From NCBI RefSeq assembly GCF_946902915.1, contig NZ_CAMPPY010000003.1, positions 124,001-188,000 on the forward strand: a DNA stretch of 64,000 bases, written 5' to 3'. A program made the position numbers and the translations under genes. Below are positions 11,502 through 19,309 of this stretch, piece after piece. The stretch's first letter is position 1, and each line of letters begins with the position of its first letter. The notes below the pieces were generated by a model, which searched no databases, was not told the origin of the DNA, and worked only from the letters and a program-made list of their open reading frames with translations. The stretch comes from Streptococcus sp. Marseille-Q5986 (lineage in GTDB: Bacteria > Bacillota > Bacilli > Lactobacillales > Streptococcaceae).

Positions 11502-12188
11502 ATGATGGAATTAGAAAAATATTTTCAAAAAAATGATGATGCATTCTATATTAATGATAAGGGTGAAAAAAAGTTTCGAGGAGTACATAAATATTATGGG
11601 GATACAGTAAGAAACGATAAGGCAAGAGAACAGTCAAAGCTTCCGCCTATTCAAATTTGCAATGTATTCTCATATGTGAATGAATTCATTGAACTATTAA
11701 GAACCGCAAATGGGTATTGTGAAAAGAATGTAAGATTTGAACCTTTTGTATTAGATAATACAATTCATACAATTATGGATAATGGAATTTTGACTATGGG
11801 ACTAAAATGGGATGCTCCTATATATGATTGTAAAAAACAGAAATATGTGGAATGGGATTACAAGTATGATGTTATAAAAAACAAATTTAATCTTTGTAAA
11901 CCATCAGATATAGTCTGGATAAAGTTTACTACAAAGGGACATGTAGGTGTGGTTGCTAAAAGTTTTGATATTAATTTTGATAGAAAGACAAGCGATGGAC
12001 AGCCAATAAGTTCTACTGTATTAGTTGAAGAGGTAGGAGAGGCATGGGATAAATCTTTTGTAATGATATTTCCTATGACTTCTGAAATTCTTGGTAATCG
12101 TTCAGTTAGAGATTTAGAGTTGGGAATCGGGAATTATTTGATAGATAAAAAAGTACCAATTATAGATTTTTATTCGCACAATAATTAA
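11502..12188 (+). CDS. Hypothetical protein of the defence island
   Basis: A 228-residue protein I cannot assign to a family. It is rich in charged and aromatic residues, has no signal peptide or membrane segment, and its centre has a strand-rich look (IHTIMDNGILTMGLKWDAP). ATG 11502 follows AAAGAGGTG; a second ATG is the next codon. It comes 85 bases after the HEPN-like pseudogene and may be its partner, for example an antitoxin or effector, but nothing in the sequence proves this. A strong hairpin follows its stop. Confidence 0.6.
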   Translation: MMELEKYFQKNDDAFYINDKGEKKFRGVHKYYGDTVRNDKAREQSKLPPIQICNVFSYVNEFIELLRTANGYCEKNVRFEPFVLDNTIHTIMDNGILTMGLKWDAPIYDCKKQKYVEWDYKYDVIKNKFNLCKPSDIVWIKFTTKGHVGVVAKSFDINFDRKTSDGQPISSTVLVEEVGEAWDKSFVMIFPMTSEILGNRSVRDLELGIGNYLIDKKVPIIDFYSHNN

Positions 12189-12194
12189 AAATAA

Positions 12195-12232
12195 GCTCCC
12201 CATCACCGGATTGAGTTCCAGCGGTGAGGAGC
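12195..12232. terminator. Bidirectional terminator-like hairpin
   Basis: GCTCC-TCACCGG pairs with the CGGTGA-GGAGC arm across an 8-12 nt loop, between convergent genes (unknown protein on +, recombinase on -). On the - strand it is followed by a T-rich run (cttatttttaa). Confidence 0.65.
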
Positions 12233-12250
12233 CTTCGTGCATTTATAAAA

Positions 12251-13357
12251 TTATACGTCCACATCGATGCTAACACCAGATTTCAGTTCGACGGTGATGT
12301 GGTCATCCCAGATGGTGATCTGTTTGATCCAGCGTCGCACCAGCGATTCGTCAAATTCGGTGAGGTGGGTAGTCTGCTGTGCGATATAATCCTGCAGGTC
12401 ATTGATCCGCTTTATCTGCTCGTCTCTTGCGGCAGTGTCGACAGTGGTCTGCTGACGGAGTTCTCGAAGCCTGAATATTTCATCGGCAATCTCGTCATAG
12501 ACTTCCTTGCTCTGGGCTTTCTGGATAAGTTCCTGTTGCAAGGCCATCAGCTTCTCGTCGATGTTTTCAACGGAGGTCGCCTGTGAAGCTCGGATGACTG
12601 AGGCAATATTGAGCTGTAGCTGTGCCTGATAGCTACTTTTGTCTCCAAGCATCTGGTTGATTGCTTTGACGACAGCATCCTGAAGGACCAGCTCGTTGAT
12701 GGTTCTGGCGTGGCATTCCAGTCCAGTGGATTCCAGCCTGCTGATGCAGCGACAGACAATAGATTTAACGCCACGATTGTTCCAGTGGAGTCTTCGAAAC
12801 ATTTCACCACATTCTCCGCAGATGACGATTTGGGAGAAGCAGTGATTGCAGCTATAGCTACGTTTCTTGCCATTGGCACTGGTTTTGACCACTCGCCTGC
12901 GGACTAGTTCTTCTTGAACCTGTAAGTAGATTTCCTTCGGAATAATAGCTTCGTGGTTACCTTCTACATAGTATTGAGGGACGAGACCGTTGTTCTTGAC
13001 TCTGGTTTTGTTCAGGAAGTCAGTTGTGTAGGTTTTCTGGAGCAAGGCATCGCCGATGTATTTCTCATTGCGCAGGATCTTGTTGATGGTGCTTGTGTGC
13101 CACCTTTTTCCTCCGGCTCCGGTAAGGATACCGTCACGTTCCAGCCCGGCGGCAATCTTATCCATGCTGAGTCCTTCTAAATATTCTCGATAAATGCGCT
13201 TTACGATTTCTGCCTGTTCTGGATCGATGATAAGGTTGCCGTCCGCATCTTTTGTGTAGCCAAGGAAGCGATTATGGTTGATTTGTACCTTGCCTTGCTG
13301 GTAGCGGTATTGCAAGCCTATCTTTACATTCTGGCTTAAGGATTGTGATTCCTTAAA
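12251..13357 (-). pseudogene. Large serine recombinase, C-terminal part only
   Basis: The - strand encodes the recombinase domain (GYTKDADGNLIIDPEQAEIV, then TINKILRNEKYIGDALLQK), a zinc ribbon (C-x2-C in VICGECGEMFRR; second Cys set in VCRCISRL) and a C-terminal coiled coil. The family normally starts with a resolvase domain of about 140 residues bearing the nucleophilic serine; here similarity begins only at ESQSLSQNVKIG, near the end of that domain, and the expected upstream sequence is absent. The in-frame translation further upstream (to about 13385) is unlike the family. It cannot be catalytic. GC content is visibly higher than in neighbouring island genes, suggesting separate origin. 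Confidence 0.8.
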
Positions 13358-13511
13358 AGAACAGAAAAACAGGCATTTGTATCTTTTAGATCTTATGAAT
13401 TTTATGCTGAGGAGATTAGAACTACAATTGAAAAATGTAAGGTGATTGAACTTGAAGCTGGAGGTTATGAATTATTTGGTTGGGCATGGAATAAGGAGAA
13501 GCAAAATGAGT
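13349..13511 (+). pseudogene. C-terminal fragment of an unidentified protein
   Basis: An open frame bounded by a TGA at 13346-13348 and a TAA at 13509-13511 reads as ordinary protein (AFVSFRSYEFYAEEI, then IELEAGGYELFGWAWNKEKQ) but has no start codon. It abuts the truncated end of the serine recombinase on the other strand, so both ends look cut by the same deletion or recombination. Its last codons overlap the start of the HTH gene by 6 bases. Family not recognised. Confidence 0.35.
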
Positions 13512-13781
13512 AAGGAGAATAAGAGCAAGAGTAAAAAAGTATTAAAAACGCAGTTTAGTTATAATCCACTTTGGAAGACGTTAATAGATCGGGGATTGAA
13601 AAAGCGAGAGCTACAGGAAATGAGTGAAGTAAGTGCTACTTCTATAGCAAAGCTTGGTAGAAATGAGAATGTGACAACAGAAGTCCTGCTTAGAATTTGC
13701 GAATCCCTTGATTGCGATATACAGGATATTATGGAGCGAATTCCGATAAAACATGATGAAACTGCAAAACAGGAAGGATAA
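13506..13781 (+). CDS. Small Xre/Cro-type HTH regulator (YozG-like)
   Basis: A 91-residue protein with a helix-turn-helix in the middle (LKKRELQEMSEVSATSIAKL) followed by TTEVLLRICESLDCDIQDIM, the typical one-domain pattern of small Xre regulators often found directly upstream of hsdM. ATG 13506 follows AAGGAGAAG. A basic N-terminal tail (KENKSKSKKV) precedes the HTH. It ends 7 bases before hsdM, so it is likely cotranscribed and may control the RM operon, which is inference from position. Confidence 0.8.
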   Translation: MSKENKSKSKKVLKTQFSYNPLWKTLIDRGLKKRELQEMSEVSATSIAKLGRNENVTTEVLLRICESLDCDIQDIMERIPIKHDETAKQEG

Positions 13782-13788
13782 GAATAAA

Positions 13789-15297
13789 ATGGCAGACAAA
13801 AATACAGCCGATATTGGATTTGAAAAACAAATATGGGATGCAGCCTGCGTGCTTCGTGGCAATATGGATGCATCAGAATATAAGAATGTTGTTCTGGGAT
13901 TGATTTTTTTGAAGTATATCTCAGATAGATTTGATGATAAGTACCAGGAACTTATTGAAGAAGGCGATGGATTCGAGGAGGATATCGACGAATATACTTC
14001 TGAGGGTATCTTCTTTGTACCAACTGGTGCACGTTGGAGTGAGATTGCAGCAAAAGCACATACTCCGGAAATCGGAACGGTGATTGATGATGCCATGCGT
14101 GCCATCGAAAAAGAAAATAAGCGTTTGAAGGATATTTTGCCTAAGAACTTTGCACGTCCGGAGCTGGACAAGCGTAGGCTTGGTGATGTTGTGGACCTGT
14201 TTACCAACATCCAGATGATTGAACACGGCAGTGAAAAAGATATCTTGGGCCGTACCTATGAATATTGTCTTTCTATGTTTGCTGAGCAAGAGGGAAAACG
14301 TGGTGGTGAATTCTTTACACCATCATGTGTAGTACGTACTTTGGTGGAAGTCTTGAAACCTTTCAAAGGACGAGTATATGACCCTTGTTGTGGCTCAGGA
14401 GGTATGTTTGTTCAGTCTGCGAAGTTTGTTGAGAATCACAGCGGTAACATCAGCAATATTTCTATCTATGGTCAGGACTCAAACCCTACTACATGGAAAA
14501 TGGCGCAGATGAATCTTGCAATCCGTGGAATTGAGCCTGATCTTGGAAGCTATGCGGCAGATACATTTCTTGACGATCGTCATCCAACGTTGAGAGCAGA
14601 TTATATTATGGCGAATCCACCGTTTAACCTTTCCGATTGGGGATTGGATAAACTAAAAGAAGATCAGCGATGGAAATACGGAACACCACCAGCAGGAAAT
14701 GCCAACGTTGCATGGCTTCAGCATATGATTTTTCATCTTGCACCTGCAGGCCGTATTGGTATGGTATTAGCAAATGGTTCCCTTTCTTCTCAATCAGGCG
14801 GAGAGGGTGATATTCGTAAGAATATTATCAATGCTGATTTAGTTGAGTGCATTGTTGCAATGCCTACTCAGCTTTTCTATACAACGCAGATTCCAGTTTC
14901 GCTCTGGTTTATCAATAAGCAGAAGAAACAACCAGGAAAGACTTTATTTATTGACGCTCGCAAAATGGGAACGATGGTGAGCCGTAAGCTTCGAGAGTTG
15001 ACAGATGATGATATCAAGAAGATTTCAGATACCTATGAAGCTTTTGTTGATAGAACACTTGAAAACGTTAAGGGATTTTGCGCTGTTACGGATACAGCTG
15101 AAATTGAGAAACAAGATTATATACTTACACCTGGACGCTATGTGGGTATTGAAGAGCAGGAAGATGACGATGAGCCCTTTGAAGAAAAGATGGATCGGTT
15201 AACATCTGAACTTGCGGAAATGTTTGCAAAGTCACATGAACTGGAGGACGAAATCAGAAAGAAGCTGGGGGCGATCGGATATGAGCTCAAGCAATGA
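13789..15297 (+). CDS. hsdM: Type I restriction-modification system, methyltransferase subunit HsdM
   Basis: A 502-residue N6-adenine methyltransferase. Order: HsdM N-terminal helical domain (IWDAACVLRGNMDASEYKN), linker, then the catalytic domain with SAM motif DPCCGSGGMF near residue 198 and catalytic NPPF (ANPPFNLSDW) near 278. With HsdS it methylates one adenine in each half-site and is also required for restriction with HsdR. ATG 13789 is preceded by AGGAAGG; upstream in-frame codons overlap the HTH gene. The last codons (KKLGAIGYELKQ) overlap the start of the PIN gene by 17 bases. Confidence 0.96.
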   Translation: MADKNTADIGFEKQIWDAACVLRGNMDASEYKNVVLGLIFLKYISDRFDDKYQELIEEGDGFEEDIDEYTSEGIFFVPTGARWSEIAAKAHTPEIGTVIDDAMRAIEKENKRLKDILPKNFARPELDKRRLGDVVDLFTNIQMIEHGSEKDILGRTYEYCLSMFAEQEGKRGGEFFTPSCVVRTLVEVLKPFKGRVYDPCCGSGGMFVQSAKFVENHSGNISNISIYGQDSNPTTWKMAQMNLAIRGIEPDLGSYAADTFLDDRHPTLRADYIMANPPFNLSDWGLDKLKEDQRWKYGTPPAGNANVAWLQHMIFHLAPAGRIGMVLANGSLSSQSGGEGDIRKNIINADLVECIVAMPTQLFYTTQIPVSLWFINKQKKQPGKTLFIDARKMGTMVSRKLRELTDDDIKKISDTYEAFVDRTLENVKGFCAVTDTAEIEKQDYILTPGRYVGIEEQEDDDEPFEEKMDRLTSELAEMFAKSHELEDEIRKKLGAIGYELKQ

Positions 15298-16330
15298 AAT
15301 AACGTATTGTTTGATTTTTGATACGAATGCTCTGTTTCAAGCATATGAAAAGAAAGCGGATTTTACAACTTTTAGCTTCAATGCAACATTTGAAAATGTA
15401 ATTGATATGATTAATCAGCTTGATATATATAATCAGGTAACCATAGCAATTCCATCCGTTGTCTGGAGCGAAATGGAAAAGCAGATTATAGAAAAGCATG
15501 ATGAATTACTTATAATCTATAAAAACACGATATCGAAGAAACGGTTCCCTGAGTATTCTATATATGAGAATCCGGAAATAAATTATTCGGAATACATAAA
15601 AACTAAGATTGAGGAATATAAGAAAGAAATTTCAGAAGGGCTAAATGAAGTTATAGAAATTCCGATTGCTTCTAATAATAGGTTTGAAAGCATTGTAAAT
15701 CGTGCATTTAGTAAATTGCCTCCTTTTGAAGGAAAAGACAAAAAGTCTGATAAAGGATTTAAGGATGCATTGCTATGGGAAAGTGTTTTGGAATTTGCAT
15801 TAAAACACCGCAACTCAAAAATCATATATTATTCCAAAGATAATGCTTTTGGAGAATTTCTGCTAAAGGAGTTTGCAGAAAATGTATCAGATTCATCACT
15901 GTTCATATGCAAAAATGAAAATCAAGTTAAAGTGCAGTTAGAAGCGTGGGCAAAGGAAATTGACAAATATTCGTATCAACCAATTGAAGATTATGATGAA
16001 AATAAGGAAATTGTTGATTGGTTAAACTCTGGAGATTTTTCTGTGCAGATAATAGAGCGAGACTTTGGTCTTGTTGAAAAAGGACGGTTGATTACTTCAA
16101 CTACAGCTCATTTGATTAGCATTGATAATATTGAATCCTTGAATTCGGACGAGAATGGAATTGAATATTATATTGAAGCAGCCTTGCAGTTTATATACGA
16201 ATTGAAGGATGGAGGAAAAATACAGGATACAATCAACGTAGGCATAGATGTTAAGATGCTGGATGATGCTACTTATTCGGTTGAAGATGCTTATAGAACG
16301 GATGAAGATGAAACTGAAAGTGAGAGTTAG
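15281..16330 (+). CDS. PIN-domain protein (DUF4935-like) embedded in the type I RM operon
   Basis: A 349-residue protein starting MSSSNEITYCLIFDTNALFQ. FDTN gives the first PIN aspartate near residue 13; WSEMEKQ near 68 can supply the conserved Glu; KDALLWESV near 168 and YSKDNAF near 186 supply further acidic residues, so a metal-dependent ribonuclease fold of the DUF4935 type is plausible. The C-terminal third is not recognised. ATG 15281 lies inside the hsdM 3' end in the context gcgatcggatATGAG, and the downstream hsdS start has nearly the same context, so this gene appears inserted as a module between hsdM and hsdS. Role in the RM system is unknown; a guard or abortive-infection effector is possible. 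Confidence 0.72.
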   Translation: MSSSNEITYCLIFDTNALFQAYEKKADFTTFSFNATFENVIDMINQLDIYNQVTIAIPSVVWSEMEKQIIEKHDELLIIYKNTISKKRFPEYSIYENPEINYSEYIKTKIEEYKKEISEGLNEVIEIPIASNNRFESIVNRAFSKLPPFEGKDKKSDKGFKDALLWESVLEFALKHRNSKIIYYSKDNAFGEFLLKEFAENVSDSSLFICKNENQVKVQLEAWAKEIDKYSYQPIEDYDENKEIVDWLNSGDFSVQIIERDFGLVEKGRLITSTTAHLISIDNIESLNSDENGIEYYIEAALQFIYELKDGGKIQDTINVGIDVKMLDDATYSVEDAYRTDEDETESES

Positions 16331-16339
16331 AGTTAGCTT

Positions 16340-16414
16340 ATGAATACAGGACAAGAAAGAATAAACGAATTTGTAATTCGTGAAAAACTGGAGGCGATTG
16401 GGTATGAAATCTAA
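16340..16414 (+). pseudogene. Duplicated hsdM 3' tail upstream of hsdS
   Basis: A 24-codon reading frame ends REKLEAIGYEI, closely matching the end of HsdM (RKKLGAIGYEL). At DNA level gcgattgggtatgaa here matches gcgatcggatatgag at 15271-15285. It contains the hsdS Shine-Dalgarno (CTGGAGG) and the hsdS ATG at 16404, so it reproduces the overlap that the ancestral hsdM-hsdS junction would have had. Best read as the leftover or duplicated junction after insertion of the PIN gene. Confidence 0.6.
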
Positions 16415-17597
16415 GTTATCGGATATTTGCTTCTATGCTAAAGGAAAAGTTAATATATCTGGTTTATCAGATGCAGACTATATTTCAACAGAAAATATGC
16501 TTCCCAATAAGGGGGGGATAACTACTGCGTCATCGCTCCCAAGTACTATTCAAACACAGGCTTATAAGAAAGATGATGTTTTGGTGTCAAATATAAGACC
16601 GTATTTCAAGAAAATATGGTTTGCCGATTTCGATGGTGGCTGTTCAAATGATGTACTGGTCTTTAGAGCAAAAGAGGGTACCGATGCAAGATTCCTTTAC
16701 TATGTGCTTGCCGATGATGCTTTTTTTGATTATTCAACAGCAACATCAAAAGGTACAAAAATGCCACGTGGTGACAAAACAGCAATAATGCAATATGAAG
16801 TACCACATTTTGATTTGCCGATTCAAAAGAAAATAGCAGGAATCCTGGCAGATATAGATGACAAAATTGCTTTAAATAGCAACATAAACAAGAATTTAGA
16901 GCAGCAAGTTCAGGCAATATTCAAAGAATGGTTTATAGACAATCCCGAAAACAATGAATGGTCAACAGGGACATTCTCTGAACTTATAAAATCAACCTTA
17001 AATGGTGATTGGGGAAAAGAAGCACCAACAGGCAATAATACCGAAAAGGTTTACTGCATTAGGGGTGCAGATATTCCCGAAGTCAAAGTAGGCAATAAAG
17101 GTAAAATGCCCACAAGGTATATTCTTCCTAAAAACTTTGCCACAAAACAACTTACAGCCGGTGACATTGTTGTTGAAATTTCAGGAGGTAGTCCTACTCA
17201 ATCAACCGGTAGATGTACAGCTATAACTCAATCATTACTCGACCGTTATGATAGTGGTATGGTTTGTACAAATTTCTGTAAGGCAATGAAGCCAAAAGAA
17301 GGATACAGTCTGTTTATCTACTATTATTGGCAATACCTGTATGGTAAAGGTGTCTTTTTCTCTTATGAAAACGGCACAACAGGTATTAAGAACCTTGACT
17401 TTTCAGGTTTTATCGAAACGGAAACTATTTTAATTCCGCCAGTAGATAAAGTTATAGCATTTGACGATTATTGCAAATCAATTTTTAATCAGATTTTTGC
17501 CAATGGCAAGCAAGACGAACATCTTGCTGTACTTCGAGACACTCTTTTACCAAAATTGATGTCCGGCGAGCTTGACGTCTCCGACATCGACCTTTAA
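16404..17597 (+). CDS. hsdS: Type I RM specificity subunit HsdS (currently expressed, two TRDs)
   Basis: A 397-residue HsdS: TRD1 (residues about 1-150), central conserved helix (ILADIDDKIALNSNINKNLE, about 152-172), TRD2 (about 185-350) and C-terminal helix ending LRDTLLPKLMSGELDVSDIDL-like sequence. It selects the bipartite DNA target for HsdM and HsdR. ATG 16404 is chosen because CTGGAGG precedes it and the N-terminus then matches TRD1 starts. The central helix contains recombination site A (16884-16907) and the 3' end forms an 83-bp inverted repeat with 19227-19309, so TRD2 can be exchanged or turned round by inversion. Confidence 0.93.
   Translation: MKSKLSDICFYAKGKVNISGLSDADYISTENMLPNKGGITTASSLPSTIQTQAYKKDDVLVSNIRPYFKKIWFADFDGGCSNDVLVFRAKEGTDARFLYYVLADDAFFDYSTATSKGTKMPRGDKTAIMQYEVPHFDLPIQKKIAGILADIDDKIALNSNINKNLEQQVQAIFKEWFIDNPENNEWSTGTFSELIKSTLNGDWGKEAPTGNNTEKVYCIRGADIPEVKVGNKGKMPTRYILPKNFATKQLTAGDIVVEISGGSPTQSTGRCTAITQSLLDRYDSGMVCTNFCKAMKPKEGYSLFIYYYWQYLYGKGVFFSYENGTTGIKNLDFSGFIETETILIPPVDKVIAFDDYCKSIFNQIFANGKQDEHLAVLRDTLLPKLMSGELDVSDIDL
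16884..16907 (+). repeat. Recombination site A in hsdS (inverted-repeat partner of site D)
   Basis: ATAAACAAGAATTTAGAGCAGCAA. The stretch from 16885 is repeated exactly, inverted, at 19895-19917 (23 bp); the 15-bp core is also at 17603-17617 (inverted) and 19227-19241 (direct). It encodes INKNLEQQ, the inter-TRD helix, where phase-variable hsdS genes usually recombine. Confidence 0.8.
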
Positions 17598-17617
17598 GCC
17601 GTTAAATTCTTGTTTAT
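17535..17617 (+). repeat. Left arm of the 83-bp inverted repeat at the hsdS 3' end (contains site B)
   Basis: 17535-17617 and the reverse complement of 19227-19309 agree at 80 of 83 positions by my hand alignment. The arm covers the last codons of hsdS, its stop, and an inverted copy of the site core (17603-17617). TRD2 of hsdS is thus flanked by inverted cores A and B. Confidence 0.8.
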
Positions 17618-17625
17618 CCTAAATA

Positions 17626-17668
17626 CTCCCACCAACGGCGGGAGATAAAGCCAACGGAACTGCCGTTG
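17626..17668 (+). terminator. Tandem hairpins between hsdS and the recombinase gene
   Basis: CTCCC (17626-17630) pairs with GGGAG (17640-17644), and CAACGG (17652-17657) pairs with CCGTTG (17663-17668). No T-run follows, so they could attenuate transcription or bind protein rather than act as a standard terminator. Confidence 0.4.
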
Positions 17669-17707
17669 AATCGTTCTCTGGAAAATAAATTTGAAGGAGA
17701 ATGACCT

Positions 17708-18694
17708 ATGAAACAACAAATTATTTCAGAGGTGATGCAGCAAATGCTACCATACCTCGATAACGCACAAATGCAGCAGTTACAAAAAGTGCTTGAAAAC
17801 ACACTGTTTGGCTGCGAGATTACAGCACAGACAGAAAAGAAGGATACAGACGACAATCCAAAGCTGATAGATGCTTTTATTTCAGCAAAGCGGATTGAAG
17901 GCTGTTCAGAAAAAACGCTGAAATATTACCGCACAACCATTGAAACGATGGTAGCTTCTACAGACAAAGGTATTCGCCACATTCAGACGGAGGACCTGCG
18001 TTCCTATCTGACAGATTATCAAGGCAAGAACCAGTCTAGCCGTGTGACGATAGATAATATTCGCAGGATCTTGTCCAGCTTTTTCTCATGGTTGGAGGAT
18101 GAAGATTACATTTTGAAAAGTCCTGTTCGCCGTATCCATAAGGTGAAAACGGCAACTAATATCAAAGAAACTTACACAGATGAGGATTTGGAGAAAATGC
18201 GGGATAGTTGCACAGAACTTAGGGATTTAGCGATAGTTGATATGCTTGCTTCTACTGGAATGCGTATCGGTGAAATGGTTTTGCTAAACAAAGCAGACAT
18301 CAATTTTAACGAGCGTGAATGTGTAGTATTCGGTAAAGGTGATAAGGAACGCATTGTATACTTTGATGCGAGGACAAAGATTCATTTGCAAAACTACATT
18401 GATAGCAGAACGGATGATAATCCGGCATTGTTCGTCACTTTGCGTTCTCCGCATGAGAGAATCAAGGTAGGCGGTATCGAATCTCGCCTGCGTGAAATGG
18501 GGAAGCAGTTGGATATTCAAAAAGTCTATCCGCATAAGTTCCGCAGGACACTTGCAACGATGGCAATTGATAAAGGAATGCCGATTGAGCAATTACAGCA
18601 GCTTTTGGGGCATAAACGAATAGATACGACCTTGCAGTACGCAATGGTTAAACAGAGCAATGTTAAGTTGGCTCACAAGAAATACATAGGTTAA
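17708..18694 (+). CDS. Tyrosine recombinase, probable HsdS-shuffling invertase
   Basis: A 328-residue phage-integrase/XerD-like enzyme. A SAM-like N-terminal DNA-binding domain (LIDAFISAKRIEGCSEKTLK) precedes the catalytic domain, which has Arg I in STGMRIGEMVLL near residue 182, H-x-x-R in HKFRRTLATMA near 277, GH in LLGHKRID near 301 and the nucleophilic Tyr in TTLQYAMVK near 315. All catalytic residues are present. Location between an intact hsdS and half hsdS genes, amid inverted repeats, matches recombinases that invert hsdS segments in other Firmicutes. ATG 17708 follows GAAGGAG. It would itself be turned round by the large A-D inversion. Confidence 0.88.
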   Translation: MKQQIISEVMQQMLPYLDNAQMQQLQKVLENTLFGCEITAQTEKKDTDDNPKLIDAFISAKRIEGCSEKTLKYYRTTIETMVASTDKGIRHIQTEDLRSYLTDYQGKNQSSRVTIDNIRRILSSFFSWLEDEDYILKSPVRRIHKVKTATNIKETYTDEDLEKMRDSCTELRDLAIVDMLASTGMRIGEMVLLNKADINFNERECVVFGKGDKERIVYFDARTKIHLQNYIDSRTDDNPALFVTLRSPHERIKVGGIESRLREMGKQLDIQKVYPHKFRRTLATMAIDKGMPIEQLQQLLGHKRIDTTLQYAMVKQSNVKLAHKKYIG

Positions 18695-18707
18695 TGAAGG
18701 TGACAAT

Positions 18708-19250
18708 ATGCCAAAATGGGAAAAAATGACGGTCGGTGATTTGTGTGACACAATCTCGGACACTTACCGCGGTTATGATAAAGATGTTGTATTAATAAAC
18801 ACCTCTGATGTATTAGAAGGAAAGGTGTTAAACCATCAAGTAGTTGAAAATAAAAACTTGAAAGGGCAGTTTAAAAAGACTTTCAAGGAAAATGATATTC
18901 TATATTCGGAAATTAGACCAGCAAACAAAAGGTATGCGTTTGTGGATTTTGGTGATACAGATAATTATATAGCGTCAACAAAATTGATGGTGCTTAGACC
19001 ACGAAAGGATGTTGTCCGTCCACGATTTTTGTTTTCTTTTTTGGCGTCAAAATCAGTGCTTGAGGAATTGCAACAACTTGCTGAGACGAGATCTGGAACC
19101 TTTCCTCAAATTACATTTTCTTCTGAATTGGCACCAACACCGATAAATGTACCTGATTTGGAAACACAGGACCGAATAGTTGGAATTTTGGATGTTATTG
19201 AGGGAAAAATTAGTACGAATGCTGAAATAAACAAGAATTTAGCGGCTTAA
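18708..19250 (+). CDS. hsdS: Half HsdS (TRD1 only), silent or alternative specificity cassette
   Basis: A 180-residue protein with one TRD (MPKWEKMTVGDLCDTISDTY onward) and the first half of the central helix (ILDVIEGKISTNAEINKNL), then Ala-Ala-stop. It has its own GAAGGTG Shine-Dalgarno sequence. It stops within 8 bases of recombination site C (19227-19241), and its TAA overlaps the TTA of the reversed cassette on the other strand. If 19227-19917 inverted, the frame would continue from INKNL into EQQSSALF and through a TRD2 to a normal HsdS end. Alone it may still act as a half-subunit, as some split HsdS proteins dimerise. Confidence 0.82.
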   Translation: MPKWEKMTVGDLCDTISDTYRGYDKDVVLINTSDVLEGKVLNHQVVENKNLKGQFKKTFKENDILYSEIRPANKRYAFVDFGDTDNYIASTKLMVLRPRKDVVRPRFLFSFLASKSVLEELQQLAETRSGTFPQITFSSELAPTPINVPDLETQDRIVGILDVIEGKISTNAEINKNLAA

Positions 19251-19309
19251 AGGTCGATGTCGGAGACGTCAAGCTCGCCGGACATCAGTTTAGGTAAAAG
19301 AGTGTCTCG
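19227..19309 (-). repeat. Right arm of the 83-bp inverted repeat (contains site C)
   Basis: Reverse complement of 17535-17617 with three mismatches. It spans the end of the half hsdS (site C core, 19227-19241) and the 3' end of the reversed hsdS cassette. Confidence 0.8.

Noticed and set aside
12224..12586. 120-codon + strand frame with an apparent start
   Set aside because: Exact antisense shadow of the serine recombinase on the - strand; no ribosome site and implausible composition.
17708..18694. Tyrosine recombinase as integrase of the whole island
   Set aside because: It lies in the middle of the hsdS inverted repeats, not at an island end, so an hsdS invertase is more likely; integration activity is not excluded.
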